64,000 nt of DNA from Nelumbo lutea (taxonomy: Eukaryota > Streptophyta > Magnoliopsida > Proteales > Nelumbonaceae): assembly GCA_022828595.1 (NCBI GenBank), contig JAKGHH010000004.1, positions 53,160,422 to 53,224,421 of the forward strand, in the 5' to 3' direction. This document shows positions 1-10,620 of this stretch, piece by piece (position 1 is the first letter of the stretch; every line of letters starts with the position of its first letter). A program made the position numbers and the translations under genes. The notes beneath the pieces are model-generated. The model searched no databases. It saw only the letters and a list, made by a program, of their open reading frames with translations, and was not told the DNA's origin.

Positions 1-1189
1 GATGATGTTGATGATGATGATGATGAAGTGGTATAACAATAGTTTTTAATTTTTTTTTCCTCCAAAACTTGCGATATTCCTAGGGAATAGAGGAAGGGAC
101 CTGAGGTGGGGAGGTTTCGCCGCTGCTACAAGTCTTTGAGTTTGAACCAAGGTTCAAAGTATTGGAAAGGAAATTTTAAGAGGTGTATCGAGATATGCCT
201 TAGATACACAGGTGTATCAATAACACTAAATATAAGAATCCACCAATGAGTATAGGGACTCAATGAGGTATACATACATTAAATTAATATATTTTAGTGG
301 TTTTATAAAGAAATACATTGTAGTCAATTATAATTTCATTAAGATGCATTGCCACAACTTCTAACTATAATTTATAAATTATAATTCTCAAGTTTCAAGG
401 GATGGGAAAAACCTAATTATCCTATCCAACCATCAACATGCATTGCCACAACTTTTAACTAAAACTATAATTAATAATTATTTCTTATTTAAATAATTAA
501 TATTTATTTTTTATTTTAAAAGATTATAAAAAATAAAAATAAATAAACATTGTACAATATATTCAAAAAAATAATTATTAAAAACCACTCTAGAAGCTGC
601 ATATTATGGACTCCGTATCAGGTGTGATTAGTTTTAAACTCAGGTTTCAAATCAAGTTTCTGACTCTTCCAATTATTGTCTTAGAGCACTAGGTTCAGTT
701 CATACTAAACTTGATAAAATTTGAAGATATGATGATCAAATCGGCTAAAACTAGTATAGTTGATTTGACCTAGCTGTTAGCAACTAGTTTTTCTTGGTTC
801 CTCACCATACCCCCTTTGAAGACCCCAATACTAGAAAACATAACCAAATCAACTTGAGACTTATTTCAGTGCAATCCATACAGAATCAATTAACTAATAA
901 ACTAAACCTCAATTAACAAGGACACTAAGATCAACATTTGAGACTGCAATTAAACATGATCCCTAGTCTTAGGAAGCTATAACTTAGTTATAGGCTAAAT
1001 TTTGTGTCCAAACTCCAAAGATTAATTGTTTATCATGTGAATTTCCTCTCTGATAGTACCTATATACTCAATGTTCAAACCTTGACCCCATAAATTCAAA
1101 GACAACACATTCATTGACTCAAAATGAATAGAGGTAGACAATTATGTTCAACAAATCATTTCTCAAATATGAACCTTACACCCAAGCCC
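1..1189. other. No gene seen; AT-rich with a small repeat remnant
   Basis: No coding segment is recognisable. From about 148 the sequence CAAGGTTCAAAGTATTGG matches the terminus of the 942-bp element at 39844-40785 and similar ends at 55.3 and 57.1 kb, so 148-300 is probably a truncated copy. A short direct repeat (ATGCATTGCCACAACTT) recurs near 342 and 439. The rest is AT-rich filler. Confidence 0.4.
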
Positions 1190-2075
1190 TCATATTCATT
1201 CACACCTATACACCAAATTTCATTCCAAAATTCTCTTGTATGACCCATCGTCAAGCTAAGATTCTCATCTCATTAACTAGAACACATAAGTCATAGATGT
1301 CTATCATCCAAGCCTCTTATTTGACCAATCAAACCTCATCATCATGCCTAAGGACCCAAATTTCATGACTTAATTCATTCATTTAATTGTTAAATAAGCA
1401 AGATTCCATTTCAGACCTTCTTGTCAATTGATAAATCATAACTTAAGACCATGATATGAACTAGATCATTTAATCCACATCTTTAGTCCTAAATCCATTT
1501 TTTCCATCAGATTCAAAACATTCAAAAATGCCTACTCACCTATTCTTAATCCACAATTCTCTCGTTAATTAGAGTATACCATTTATAGATCTCCACCATC
1601 CATGCCATATTTGACCAATCAAACATCACCACTATTTTTAAAGACCTAGCAAACCTTGTATATCAAATTTCATGACCTAATTCATCCATTTGACCATTAA
1701 ATAAATGTGGTTCTATTTCAAGCCTCTTCATTGATTGGTGAGCCACAAGCTAAAATCCTATATCCAAACTGAATCTTTTAATCCAAACCTCCAATCAAAT
1801 ATCAATCAGTTCCGTAAGATTCAGGATGTCCAAAAACATCCAACCACCAAATTTCATTCCAAAATTCCTTCATTTGACCTATGACTAAACAAAGATCGTT
1901 TCAACCAATCTTGTTTATTAAAGATTATCACCCATATATGTCTATCATTCCATACTTATTTGACCAATTAGACCTTAAAACTAAGTTCTGAGACCCAATA
2001 AACCTAGAACATCAACCTTATTTGACCAATTCACCCGTCTGACTGTTAAACTAAAATAATTCCATTTTGACGTAT
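1190..2075 (+). repeat. Degenerate tandem repeat, about 330-bp unit, three copies
   Basis: Three diverged copies begin near 1195, 1530 and 1850. Each contains, in the same order, a CCAAATTTCATTCC-like or CCACAATTCTC-like start, a TATTTGACCAATCAAAC-type box (about 1319, 1609, 1959) and an AATTTCATGACCTAATTCAT-type box followed by CATTTGACCATTAAATAA. No open reading frame spans a unit. It could be a satellite fragment or a tandemly duplicated LTR region. Confidence 0.55.
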
Positions 2076-3559
2076 GCCAGATTAAATTGTTACTTTATTT
2101 TTCCTAACCTAAGACCTCAAAAGTGTAATAGATGATGTTAGATACATACTTAACCTGTTCAAACACTTGGACAAATAAAATTAATCCTAATAGACTTAAA
2201 AACACAAATACTCAAATAAAGCCCCCACTTAAACTTAAGCAAAGATAAGATAGCATTCATTAGTGAGACAAATTTATGTTTTATGCCCTAGAATCCCCAA
2301 GTACGAGAATGCATAGGCAAGCACACGGCAAAATCCCATTAGACATACAAAATGCATGAAAATCAACCCCAAAATCAGGAGAATCATTGCAACAAGAAAG
2401 AAAGTTTGATTGTAAACTATTTTCATTGTAAATCTTTAAACTTTTTCAAGAAAAAAGCTTTCTTGAACCCTTTTCTATGATTGGATGAGATTTAGACCTA
2501 GCTTTCCTTCCTTTCCCTATAAATAAAGACTAAGCTTAATCCCAAGAAAGGGGCAAGCAATAAAGGAGAGATTCTAGAAGAATCTTTAGGCTCTGAAGAG
2601 ACCTCATTTGATAGAAATCCCCAAGCACTTGAACCTTAAACTTCAAATCTGCCCCTTGTTCTTTAGACTGAAGATTTGCAACCAAAAGCTCCATAGCTCG
2701 TTCAAGCATCATTCTCACTTGTTTCAATTGCTGGAAAACTCTTACCAAGGTTAGACATAATAAGTAAGCCTCTTACTCCATTATTTAGCTCAAATTTGTG
2801 ATTCTTGTTTTTTAGATTAGTCTGGATTGTTTGAAGTTTCAAAACATTGGAGAAGCTACATACTCAACTTCTTCCAGATTAAGATAAAGAGGTTAAGAGG
2901 TGAGGGTATTAGGGAAATTAGTACCTTAGACCCAATAACATCACCTTAAATTAGTTATAGGATATTTTAGAAGCATATTTCCAAATTACAAGAATTTTTA
3001 GCAATTTCTCTACTATTAGTTTTTGTTAAAAATTGAACCTAAACCATTCTTATATTAGGCTGTTACAGTAACTTGGAGAGAGGGATAACTAACACCTTCC
3101 CTTTCCCAATCCTTTTGGTTCCAACATCTATAGAGTGTCTTTTCCATGGAGAAATGGACTCACTATTTCAAAGACAAATCAAAATTTTGAAGAGGTTGGC
3201 TAAGCTGAGTTGTTGAGAGAAAACTGGTTTGGGCCAGGCAGGAAAGTAAGAAAGCAAAGGGAAGTTAGAGAGTTGAAAGGTTAAAGAGAAAAGATTACAT
3301 CGATAGGCATACCTTTAAATATCCAAGTGCTATGGTGCACTTGGTCACATTTCTTGCGGGGATGCTTAGCGTTTGGATGAGGAGACCAACCATCAAGGTC
3401 TTTGGATAATCCCACATTCCTTAGTAGGGATACTTATTGGTGAGGTAGAGATGTTGCGTGCCCCACTCTTGTCCAAGGTTTTTTCCTGCTGGTACATCAA
3501 CTAACTTTGATGTGTGACACGTTAGCTTGTTGATGTAGCTAAGGAGATTGGGCGACTCT
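2076..3559. other. No gene seen
   Basis: Unassigned AT-rich sequence. The short open frames here have no recognisable domain and biased, low-complexity composition. No terminal repeats were found. Confidence 0.4.
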
Positions 3560-3564
3560 AGGAT

Positions 3565-3685
3565 ATGGCGCAACAATTAATGGGTCAACACATGACCCTT
3601 ACAACACAAAAGGCTTGTCTTGGTCGCACATGGCCTGGATGTTGCACATGTTTCTTCCATTGCCAAACCTAACCTCTTGAAAGTT
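3565..3685 (+). repeat. Direct repeat copy 1 (partner at 5425-5525)
   Basis: About 110 bp, including TGACCCTTACAACAC, AAAGGCTTGTC and GCACATGTTTCTTCCATT, recurs near 5425-5525 in the same orientation with scattered substitutions. The 1.84 kb between the copies has no recognisable gene. The pair could be remnants of LTRs of an old element or a local duplication. Confidence 0.5.
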
Positions 3686-3689
3686 GGTA

Positions 3690-5420
3690 CTAGAGCAATA
3701 ACCCATCCAATCTGGAACAATCATCACAACAAGTAGATACGTCATGGTGTGCGGTCCCTCGACATGCCTATTCAACAGGGTTGAACAAGAAAAAAGCATC
3801 AAGCCTGGAAAGAGGCCATATATCGTGTCCCCATTCCAATTACCCCAAAGAAGTGCTCATAAGGGGGTAGACACATTGGCCATCATCGAGAGGTCATATT
3901 GTGGTGGTTTGAGAGGGAGAGTGCCATGCTTCTTCAAGAACGTTAGTTACTGTTCATTTTGGTGAGGTGTGGGTGGTGCATGTACATCATGGTTTCATGA
4001 TGAATGAACCATTGTTCCATATATTGTTAGAGGAACTATTATGGTGAGGAAAATAGTCTAGAATTAGTTGGTGTCAATGGTTCCTTAAGGAATATCACTG
4101 AGGTGGCTGCATTTACACAAAAGGGTTATAGGTTGAAGCCACAATATTGGAATGATAGGAATGTGGATACACTAGACATTGGAGCATGGTGACATGGCAC
4201 TGGATCATGCATCGGAGGACATGCTCAGAATACACAAGCAGAACATTCGCAAGAACAACACACATCACATAGGCGGGTGCATGTTCGACAACATCATGGG
4301 TAAAAGTTTTCATCACTCAACACACAATGCGATCAGATCCTTGAGGTAGAAAATATTGGGACCCCCTTGAAGCGAAGAAGGTAGCTTGAATTGGTGAAAT
4401 GAAGTGTAGTTTTGAGGGCCCACAATGCATAAGCCCTGGTTAGGTTTGAGTAACCCGAACACAGTGAGGGGAAGTTTGTAGGCTAGCATGGTGAATCTGT
4501 TTCCTAGGAAGTGACACCATCAATAGGTAAAGACCTACCACTACATGTTTGGTAGCACCACTAAAAAGTTACAAAGAAGTAGGTCGAGCCTTGAGGTAAA
4601 GAGAACATGGGCCCGACCTCCGCGAAGCAACACACACACACACACACACATAGAGGGCATAGTCATTGCACGGTTTAAGTAGCATAAACATAATGGGTGA
4701 AGTCCAGGCAGGTCGGCATGGTGAAATGGTTCCATGCCCTTACATGGACACCAGCATAGGTGAGACCCGGGTTGAGGAAGCCCTGACTACGAAAAGGTGT
4801 AGCTAATTGGAGCACACATGGATGAGGGGGGGGGGGGCACAGACACCCAACCATAAAGGAGACATTGTCGAGACGGCAACGGATTGAGTGGGGGAGCCTG
4901 TCATGGCCTAGCGCAGGCTTAGTGTTACCTACACTTTGTGGGCTTCTGTTGAGTAACATTATCATAAATATTGTCAGTATGATTTTCCAAAAAATTTTTG
5001 TATCCTTCTAGCAGACCATCAAAAGGTTAACATACTCTTTGAGGAGGGGTGATCGACCTCCTTGTGTGCCTACCCTTGGCACTTCCAAGACCAACATTCC
5101 TCATGGGTACACAATCACTCATGGGGATAGTGCATGGACCAAAACTATACAATGCACATGAAGGGGAGGCTTTGTACGTGGGTCTTGCCCAAGCATGTCC
5201 CTACACTTTGCCAGTTTCGTGTCTAAGCTAATCGAGCTACACCATTTCCCACAGTGCATGGAAGTGTTTGCATGAACCAACGGTTGCCTAGCACGTCATT
5301 GGCACAATCCTCCTTTGGCACTTAAGCAGCGCCTTCCGTAGACTAACAAAAGCCAATATAGAGCCCCAACCATGCACAATGAGGTCATGATCCAGTTCCA
5401 TTGACCTTGGTGGAACCATT
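3690..5420. other. No gene seen between the two direct repeats
   Basis: Less AT-rich than its flanks. It contains a CA microsatellite at 4631-4650 and a run of G near 4827. Short open frames exist on both strands but none has a recognisable motif. This is probably decayed transposon sequence bounded by the two 110-bp direct repeats. Confidence 0.35.
4631..4650. repeat. CA dinucleotide microsatellite
   Basis: Ten uninterrupted CA units followed by TAGAGG. Confidence 0.9.
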
Positions 5421-5424
5421 AATG

Positions 5425-5525
5425 TGTCGACTTTTGACCCTTACAACACTAAAGGCTTGTCCTAGCTACATATGGCCTAGGCACTGCACATGTTTCTTCC
5501 ATTACCAAACCTAACCCCATGACAA
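5425..5525 (+). repeat. Direct repeat copy 2 (partner at 3565-3685)
   Basis: Same order of blocks as copy 1: TGACCCTTACAACAC, AAAGGCTTGTCC, GCACATGTTTCTTCCATT, CCAAACCTAACC. Confidence 0.5.
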
Positions 5526-5764
5526 TGTGGCAGCTTAACCACTACGGTATGGCCCTAATAGTTTATATTTAACTTTTTTATTTTTCTTAAACAAGTTGTA
5601 CAAGAATTTTTTTTTATGTAAGTACTATAGAATTATGGTTTCCTAGTTTATTTTCTTTGGAGAAAGAGTTGGAGATCACAAAACTTGGAGAGGAGCAAGT
5701 TCTATGTGTAGAGGAAAGTTCAATGTAGTTTGCAGTTTGTTCAGATTGGATTTGGCCAACCACA

Positions 5765-6860
5765 CTCTCAAACATATTATTGGTCTTCAACCCTAGGATG
5801 GAGTTTAGATATGCCCTCCATGCCCAAAATAAAGATATAGGGAGATAAGGATCCCCTTGACAAAGTCCCTAAGAAGGATAAAGGTGACCTTTCGGCATAC
5901 CACTCACTAGATTCAAAAAAGAAACAGAAGAGGTACAATAATAGAGTAGACCACTCCAATGTTCAGAAAATCAAGAGCTCTCATCACATGGATTATATAC
6001 TTCCACTCAATTCTATCATAAGCTTTAAGCATATCTACCTTAATGGCCACAAAACCAGTCCCCCTCTTATTATGGTTCATATAATGCAAAGTTTAATGAG
6101 TTATGACTATATTATCCATAATATGCCTACCCGGAACAAAAGCATTTTGGAAAGGAGGGATATATTTGTCCAAGAGGGGCCTTAACCTATTAGCTAAATT
6201 TTTTTAAACTACTTTATACACAACATCACATTAATTGATGGGCCAAAAATCTTTCACTTGAGAGCAATCAAGTTTTATTTTTGACTGAGAGTAATATGAG
6301 TATAATTAAATTTCCTAAAAAAATCTATCATTACACAAAAGAATCTTGAACAAAAGAGACAAGGAAAATTTCATCTCTTCCCAAAACAACTTAAACACAT
6401 AGGCTGGGAACCCATCAAGTCTAGGGGCTTTAATATTCCCTATACTGAACAAAACATCTTTCACTTCTTCTTCTTTAGGGATTTAGGTAAGGCACCTATT
6501 CTCTCATTTAGAAATAATAAGATTAAATAAGACCACAACTTCCTCCATCCCCTAAGTTCCTTGAGAAGTAAATAGATCTTTAAAGTAATTAACAATGAGT
6601 TGACTGATTTGATGTTTGGAAACCCACTAACCTTTGTTATATTTTAATCAATAAATTCAATTTTTCCTTTTTTGAATAGAAGTAAAGGAATGAAAAAACA
6701 AAGTGTTCTGATCACCAACCTTTGTCTAGGTTTGTCTTGATATCTATCTCTAATATAATTCCTTACACTTCAATTGCTCATTCTCCAATCAAGACAAACC
6801 ATGGACTAGGGAAGGATCGGTCGTACATTTTCCAATTTCCTCGATCTCTCTCTCAAATTT
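5765..6860 (-). pseudogene. LINE ORF2 reverse transcriptase domain
   Basis: The minus strand carries recognisable L1 reverse transcriptase blocks in order: FSIGNIKAPRLDGFPAY near 6400-6460, AIKVDMLKAYDRIEW-like residues near 6000-6060 (stops interrupt this block) and LSRGSLSPYIFILGMEGISK near 5790-5860, the equivalent of the QGDPLSPYLF box. The catalytic xADD box is not recognisable, and the 3' part of the domain seems lost. Reading frame changes occur between blocks. The gene is inactive. Confidence 0.8.
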
Positions 6861-8125
6861 GTCCAATTTAGCATTAAATTTCTAAAAGTAAACCTTATTC
6901 CAATTCCTCAAATTCCTCGAAAGACTTCTCAACTTCTTATCAATTCTAAAAGTTGCATAGCCTCGAACTAAAGAGTTTTACCCATCAAATATCAATTTCT
7001 TACAATCTTGCCTCAAAAGCCACATTTAGAAAAATCTAAAAGCCTTGGGATTGCTAATTAGTTGAGGTGAAAGATAAAAAATTAAGGCATGATGGTTTGA
7101 GCCCCATTTTGGTCATAGATCAAGACTTGCATTAGGATAAACCACAAGATAATCTAGGAATACTAAGACTCTTTCCAATGTTCTAGTTACAGGACTATTC
7201 CCTTGGATAAATCTGTGCCAAGTAAATCTTCCCTTATTATTCCTCATTTGCTATCAATCCTAATCCCTAATCAAATTAATGAAAGCAAGTGTAACTTGAA
7301 CTCAACTTGACTTAATCCACTACATCATAAGGCCATCTTCATCAAGCCTCCCAAATTCATTTAGGTCTCCAATAAATATCATAAAATAATGCAAACCCAC
7401 AAGATAGTCATACACATGGGTCTAGAAATCTTGACATTTACTATGATTGGATTCACCATATAAAGAAAACAAAATTCAAGGAATAGACACATGATGAGAA
7501 TCAACTCTAGGGGGTATTTGTTTTTTGGATTTTGAGAGGGGGGAGGGGAAAGTTGGTCAATGGGATTTTGGTTCCCATAGATCAAGATACCCTTGTTCTT
7601 TCTTTAGATTTATGTGGGATTCATGGAAATTTTATTTACTCTGAGTATCACTTACCCAAGTAAATGATACACGTTTCTTAGGTGGGTAAGTAACTTTCCC
7701 ACCTAATGAGAAAGTTACCTATACTTGTGTGGGACAGAACTACCCCTTTTAAATAATTGATTTTCATAGCTAAAACATTCATTGTCTTATTTACCTGGGA
7801 AAGAGGAGAACATGGGTAAATATACTTACCCAGGTAAGTCATTCTAGGAAACACTTATTTGGGTAAGTGCATTTACCTGGTTAAGTAGCTTCTCAAAAAA
7901 CAAATGGGGCCTAAGCATTATACCTCAATGACACTTAACAAAAATGGAGATATTAAAATCACTTTCCAAACAACCAACAAACCACCAACAAAGCCAATAG
8001 GGGGAATCTTAGTTTTGCTAAGAACAATAAGATCTAGGTTACACCTAGCAACTAAGTCCTTCAATCCTCAAACTACTAAGGGGTGACTACCCACCCTCTC
8101 GATAGTTCCAACTACAAATCCTCAT
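6860..8125 (-). pseudogene. LINE ORF2 endonuclease domain (interrupted)
   Basis: ORF2 would encode an apurinic-like endonuclease followed by reverse transcriptase, used for target-primed reverse transcription. The minus-strand start at 8125 reads MRICSWNYR, the typical first motif of plant L1 endonucleases (MRICSWNCRG). It is followed by LKDLVARCNLDLIVLSKTKI. After the MITE at 7510-7911, IFIGDLNEFGRLDEDGL matches the AGDFNE motif. Further on come FTWHRF, a segment like SPVTRTLERVLV and WGSNHHALIF, matching the catalytic SDH region with N in place of D. Stops and frameshifts are frequent. Confidence 0.8.
7510..7911. mobile_element. Harbinger/Tourist-like MITE inserted in LINE endonuclease
   Basis: The ends are imperfect inverted repeats: GGGGGTATTTGTTTTTTGGA at the left and, on the opposite strand, GGCCCCATTTGTTTTTTGAG at the right. 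The flanking trinucleotides are CTA and TAA, close to the TTA/TAA target typical of Tourist-like elements. Subterminal AGTTACTTACCC-like blocks are shared with the MITE at 16826-17100. It is non-coding. Confidence 0.65.
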
Positions 8126-8249
8126 GGGCCCTTGTAGCTGTTTAGGGCTAGCCAGCCACCACCCAAAACCAAACACATCGAGAGCAATATATAGCACCTT
8201 AATTGAATATCAAAAGTGTCTCCAATAGATCCCCTACTACCATCCTAAA

Positions 8250-8708
8250 CACGTTCTTTGTTTGTTAAGCAAGACAAAAACAAAAATAGATAAAAAGTTT
8301 TTAACAAGAACACAACTATAAGAAGTTACTCCACCATAATTAGTACTGCTATTCTTGAAAAAGGTCTTACTCGACCCTTCACCTATTTCCTAGATCTGAA
8401 TACCTGATTCCATTTGTTGACGCTTTACAGACCCACTGCTTAAGTCATGAACTTTTGGAAGATCTAACTTTCTATCAACCATGTCAGATTTCTAATGGAT
8501 ATAGGAAAATCTCCTATCCAAGTACTTAGACTCACTTTTTAAGATTTCTAATTCCCTGTCCAAACTTCTCGCCACCACTAGCAAGATGTTATCATTGCTC
8601 TCCTCTTTCCAGTCATGTCTCTCCCAATTCCTAAAACAACTTTTTGAAGCACTACCATCTTCCTCATCTCCTTGTATTACTTGCTCTTGAGCTCTACCAA
8701 ATTCCCTA
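8250..8708 (-). pseudogene. LINE ORF1 C-terminal remnant
   Basis: On the minus strand the sequence reads as a charged, lysine/glutamate/serine-rich segment (for example SESKYLDRRFSY and DRKLDLPKVHDL), broken by stops. It sits directly upstream of the ORF2 endonuclease start, the usual place of ORF1 in plant L1 elements. No zinc knuckle is visible, so the assignment rests mostly on position. It is truncated at 8708 by the copia LTR. Confidence 0.45.
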
Positions 8709-8996
8709 TGTTAGAGTTGGTAGTATAAGGGTAGCTTAGTCATTTGTTATTTAATTAAAGGTGAATTGTCTATTTTGTATGTGTTTAAGTTGTGTGTCCC
8801 ATACTTAATGAGGGAAAGAGTTTTCTTTTGTATTCTAATGCACAAATTATGGATAAAAGGTGGGTCGACTAAGATTGAGAGACTGTTCTCTCTGGCCGAA
8901 CCCTTTCTTTCTCTCCTCTCTTATTTCTCTTCTTCTTCTTTCTTTCTTTCTTACTTCAGACCTAGGACTGAACTAGTGTTAATTGAACCATTAGCA
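8709..8996 (+). repeat. 5' LTR of copia C
   Basis: Starts TGTTAGAGTT and ends TTAGCA just before a degenerate Met-tRNA primer site. It contains a pyrimidine-rich CTTCTTCTTTCTTTC stretch of the kind found in copia leader regions. The boundaries are inferred because no 3' LTR is present for comparison. Confidence 0.6.
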
Positions 8997-9010
8997 TGGA
9001 TCCAGGGCAC
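8997..9010 (+). other. Primer-binding site of copia C (degenerate)
   Basis: TGGATCCAGGGC resembles TGGTATCAGAGC, the initiator-Met tRNA complement used by plant copia elements, with several substitutions. Confidence 0.5.
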
Positions 9011-9517
9011 TAGAAATCAATTTTCTTCCTCTCTTTTCTCCTTGGATTGCCATTTCAGACTTGAGATTTTGAAATATCTCATCAACCAATTGGAGGATCG
9101 ATAAGAGGCCAAAAAGGACTGGTTGTTTTTCCTTCTAGGAGGTAACTATGCCTCTAGTTGTTGTTGTGGTGTTCATCTTAGTGTTTTGCTAGAAACCCTC
9201 TACTCAATGACTTGAAGAAGGCTGGTTTGTGGACAGGTGTGAATAAAATTCTATAGTCGGTTGATAGCATGGTGTTTTTCTCCCTCTCTTGGATTGAATT
9301 TCAACTATGTGGTAGTGCTGATTGGTAGGTATGCATAGGGACTACTTTTTTCTATTTATGACTGAATGTGTGTGACAATAGTAGGGCTTTTGGTGTTGAA
9401 TCCTATGATAGTGAGTGTCTCATCAATAGTTGTTTAATTGTGGTGTGGTGTGTGGTGTAGTGAGTGCTGAATAGTGAAGGGTGATTTCTTTGTGGTTAAT
9501 TTTATTTTTATTTACAA

Positions 9518-10620
9518 TGACAACAATCAAAGAGGGTAATGATAAAAAATGGGTGTTATGATTTTCCCTAGTTATCTAAATGTACAAATGACCATTATCA
9601 AATTAAATGGTGAGAACTATGTACCATGGGATAAATAAGTGGAAGTGTTTTTGAGAGCCAAGAAGAAGGTGGAACATGTGTAGAAGGAGAAACCCTCATC
9701 TAAATCTTAGGAGTATAGTGAATGGGAACAGGATGATGCACAAATTATGACTTGGTTGTGGAATAGCACTTAGCCTAAATTTAGTGTGAATTTTATGTTC
9801 TTGGATACAATAGAGAAGATTTGGGACCATGCTAAAAAACTTTATTTTGACCAAGATAACACCACTAGAGTATACCAACTTTATTAGATGTATTTTAACT
9901 TAAAGCTGAGAAATTAGTGCCTAGAGGAGTATTATGCTAGTATTAGAAACCTTCACAATGAACTTAATGTGTATCACACTATGATTTCAAATGTTAACAT
10001 TTAGCAATTATGACGACAATAACTTGAATTGACAAGGTTTTTAGTGGGATTGAAATTTGAATATGAACCTATTAGGGCAAAAATACTAGGCATATCTACT
10101 TTTCCCTCTCTTAAGGAGGTGTTTGCCTAGTCCCTAAGGATTTTTATTGAATGCTCAGAGCATTCCACCCTCTTAGACAAGTTTGTTTTTGTGGTGGCGA
10201 GGGGGGGAGGTCATGGAAATAGAGGTGGAGGTGGATGTGGATTTTCCAGGGAACCGAGGTGGTCCTATGTTTAACCGTACTGGTGCTCAAGGTGGAGGTC
10301 GAGATTCGAGGGGAGGTCATGGTAGAGGACGGAGTAATGGTCCTAGGAGGTGTACATATTGTGGATTAAAGGGACATACTATTAACTCATGTTATGGCTT
10401 CCATGATCCACCCAATACTTGGGCCAATTATGCTGTGACTAGTGGTGGTGGCATAGTTATTGAAACCAACAAGTTGATCAAACACCCTCCACATCTACTA
10501 GTGCTTTTAGGAAGGAAATGGTGAGTGTCTCTCGTGATGAGTGTGAGAAATTTCTTTAGACATCCTCTCAGTAGAACATAATTACTCTTGTTCATTCAGG
10601 TATGGCTTGCTTGGCATCTA
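9518..10620 (+). pseudogene. Copia C gag (capsid/nucleocapsid)
   Basis: Gag would form the virus-like particle and bind element RNA. Visible blocks are ITIKLNGENYVPWD near 9595 (the N-terminal gag motif of this copia group), WLWNS near 9755, CLEEYYASIRNLHNEL near 9920, LVGLKFEYEPIRAKILG near 10035 and a CCHC knuckle CTYCGLKGHTINSC near 10351-10392. A glycine/arginine-rich linker (10200-10345) precedes the knuckle. There are at least a dozen stops and several frameshifts. Confidence 0.8.

Larger units (their letters stand above)
5740..8708 (-). mobile_element. Degenerate L1-like LINE, minus strand
   Basis: Read on the minus strand, this gives the end of an ORF1-like region (about 8700-8250), an ORF2 endonuclease beginning at 8125, and a reverse transcriptase down to about 5765. 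A 402-bp MITE (7510-7911) interrupts the endonuclease, and copia element C abuts its 5' side at 8709. Many stops and frameshifts show it is dead. The 3' tail was not located, because the A/T runs near 5580-5610 are ambiguous. Confidence 0.8.

Noticed and set aside
8997..9010. tRNA-like motifs at 8997, 30435 and 42775
   Set aside because: These are short primer-binding-site complements of Met-tRNA after LTRs, not tRNA genes; no cloverleaf surrounds them.
8766..9104. 112-codon plus-strand open frame
   Set aside because: Lies across the copia C LTR and leader, with a Ser/Phe-rich stretch from CTTCTTTCTTTC repeats.
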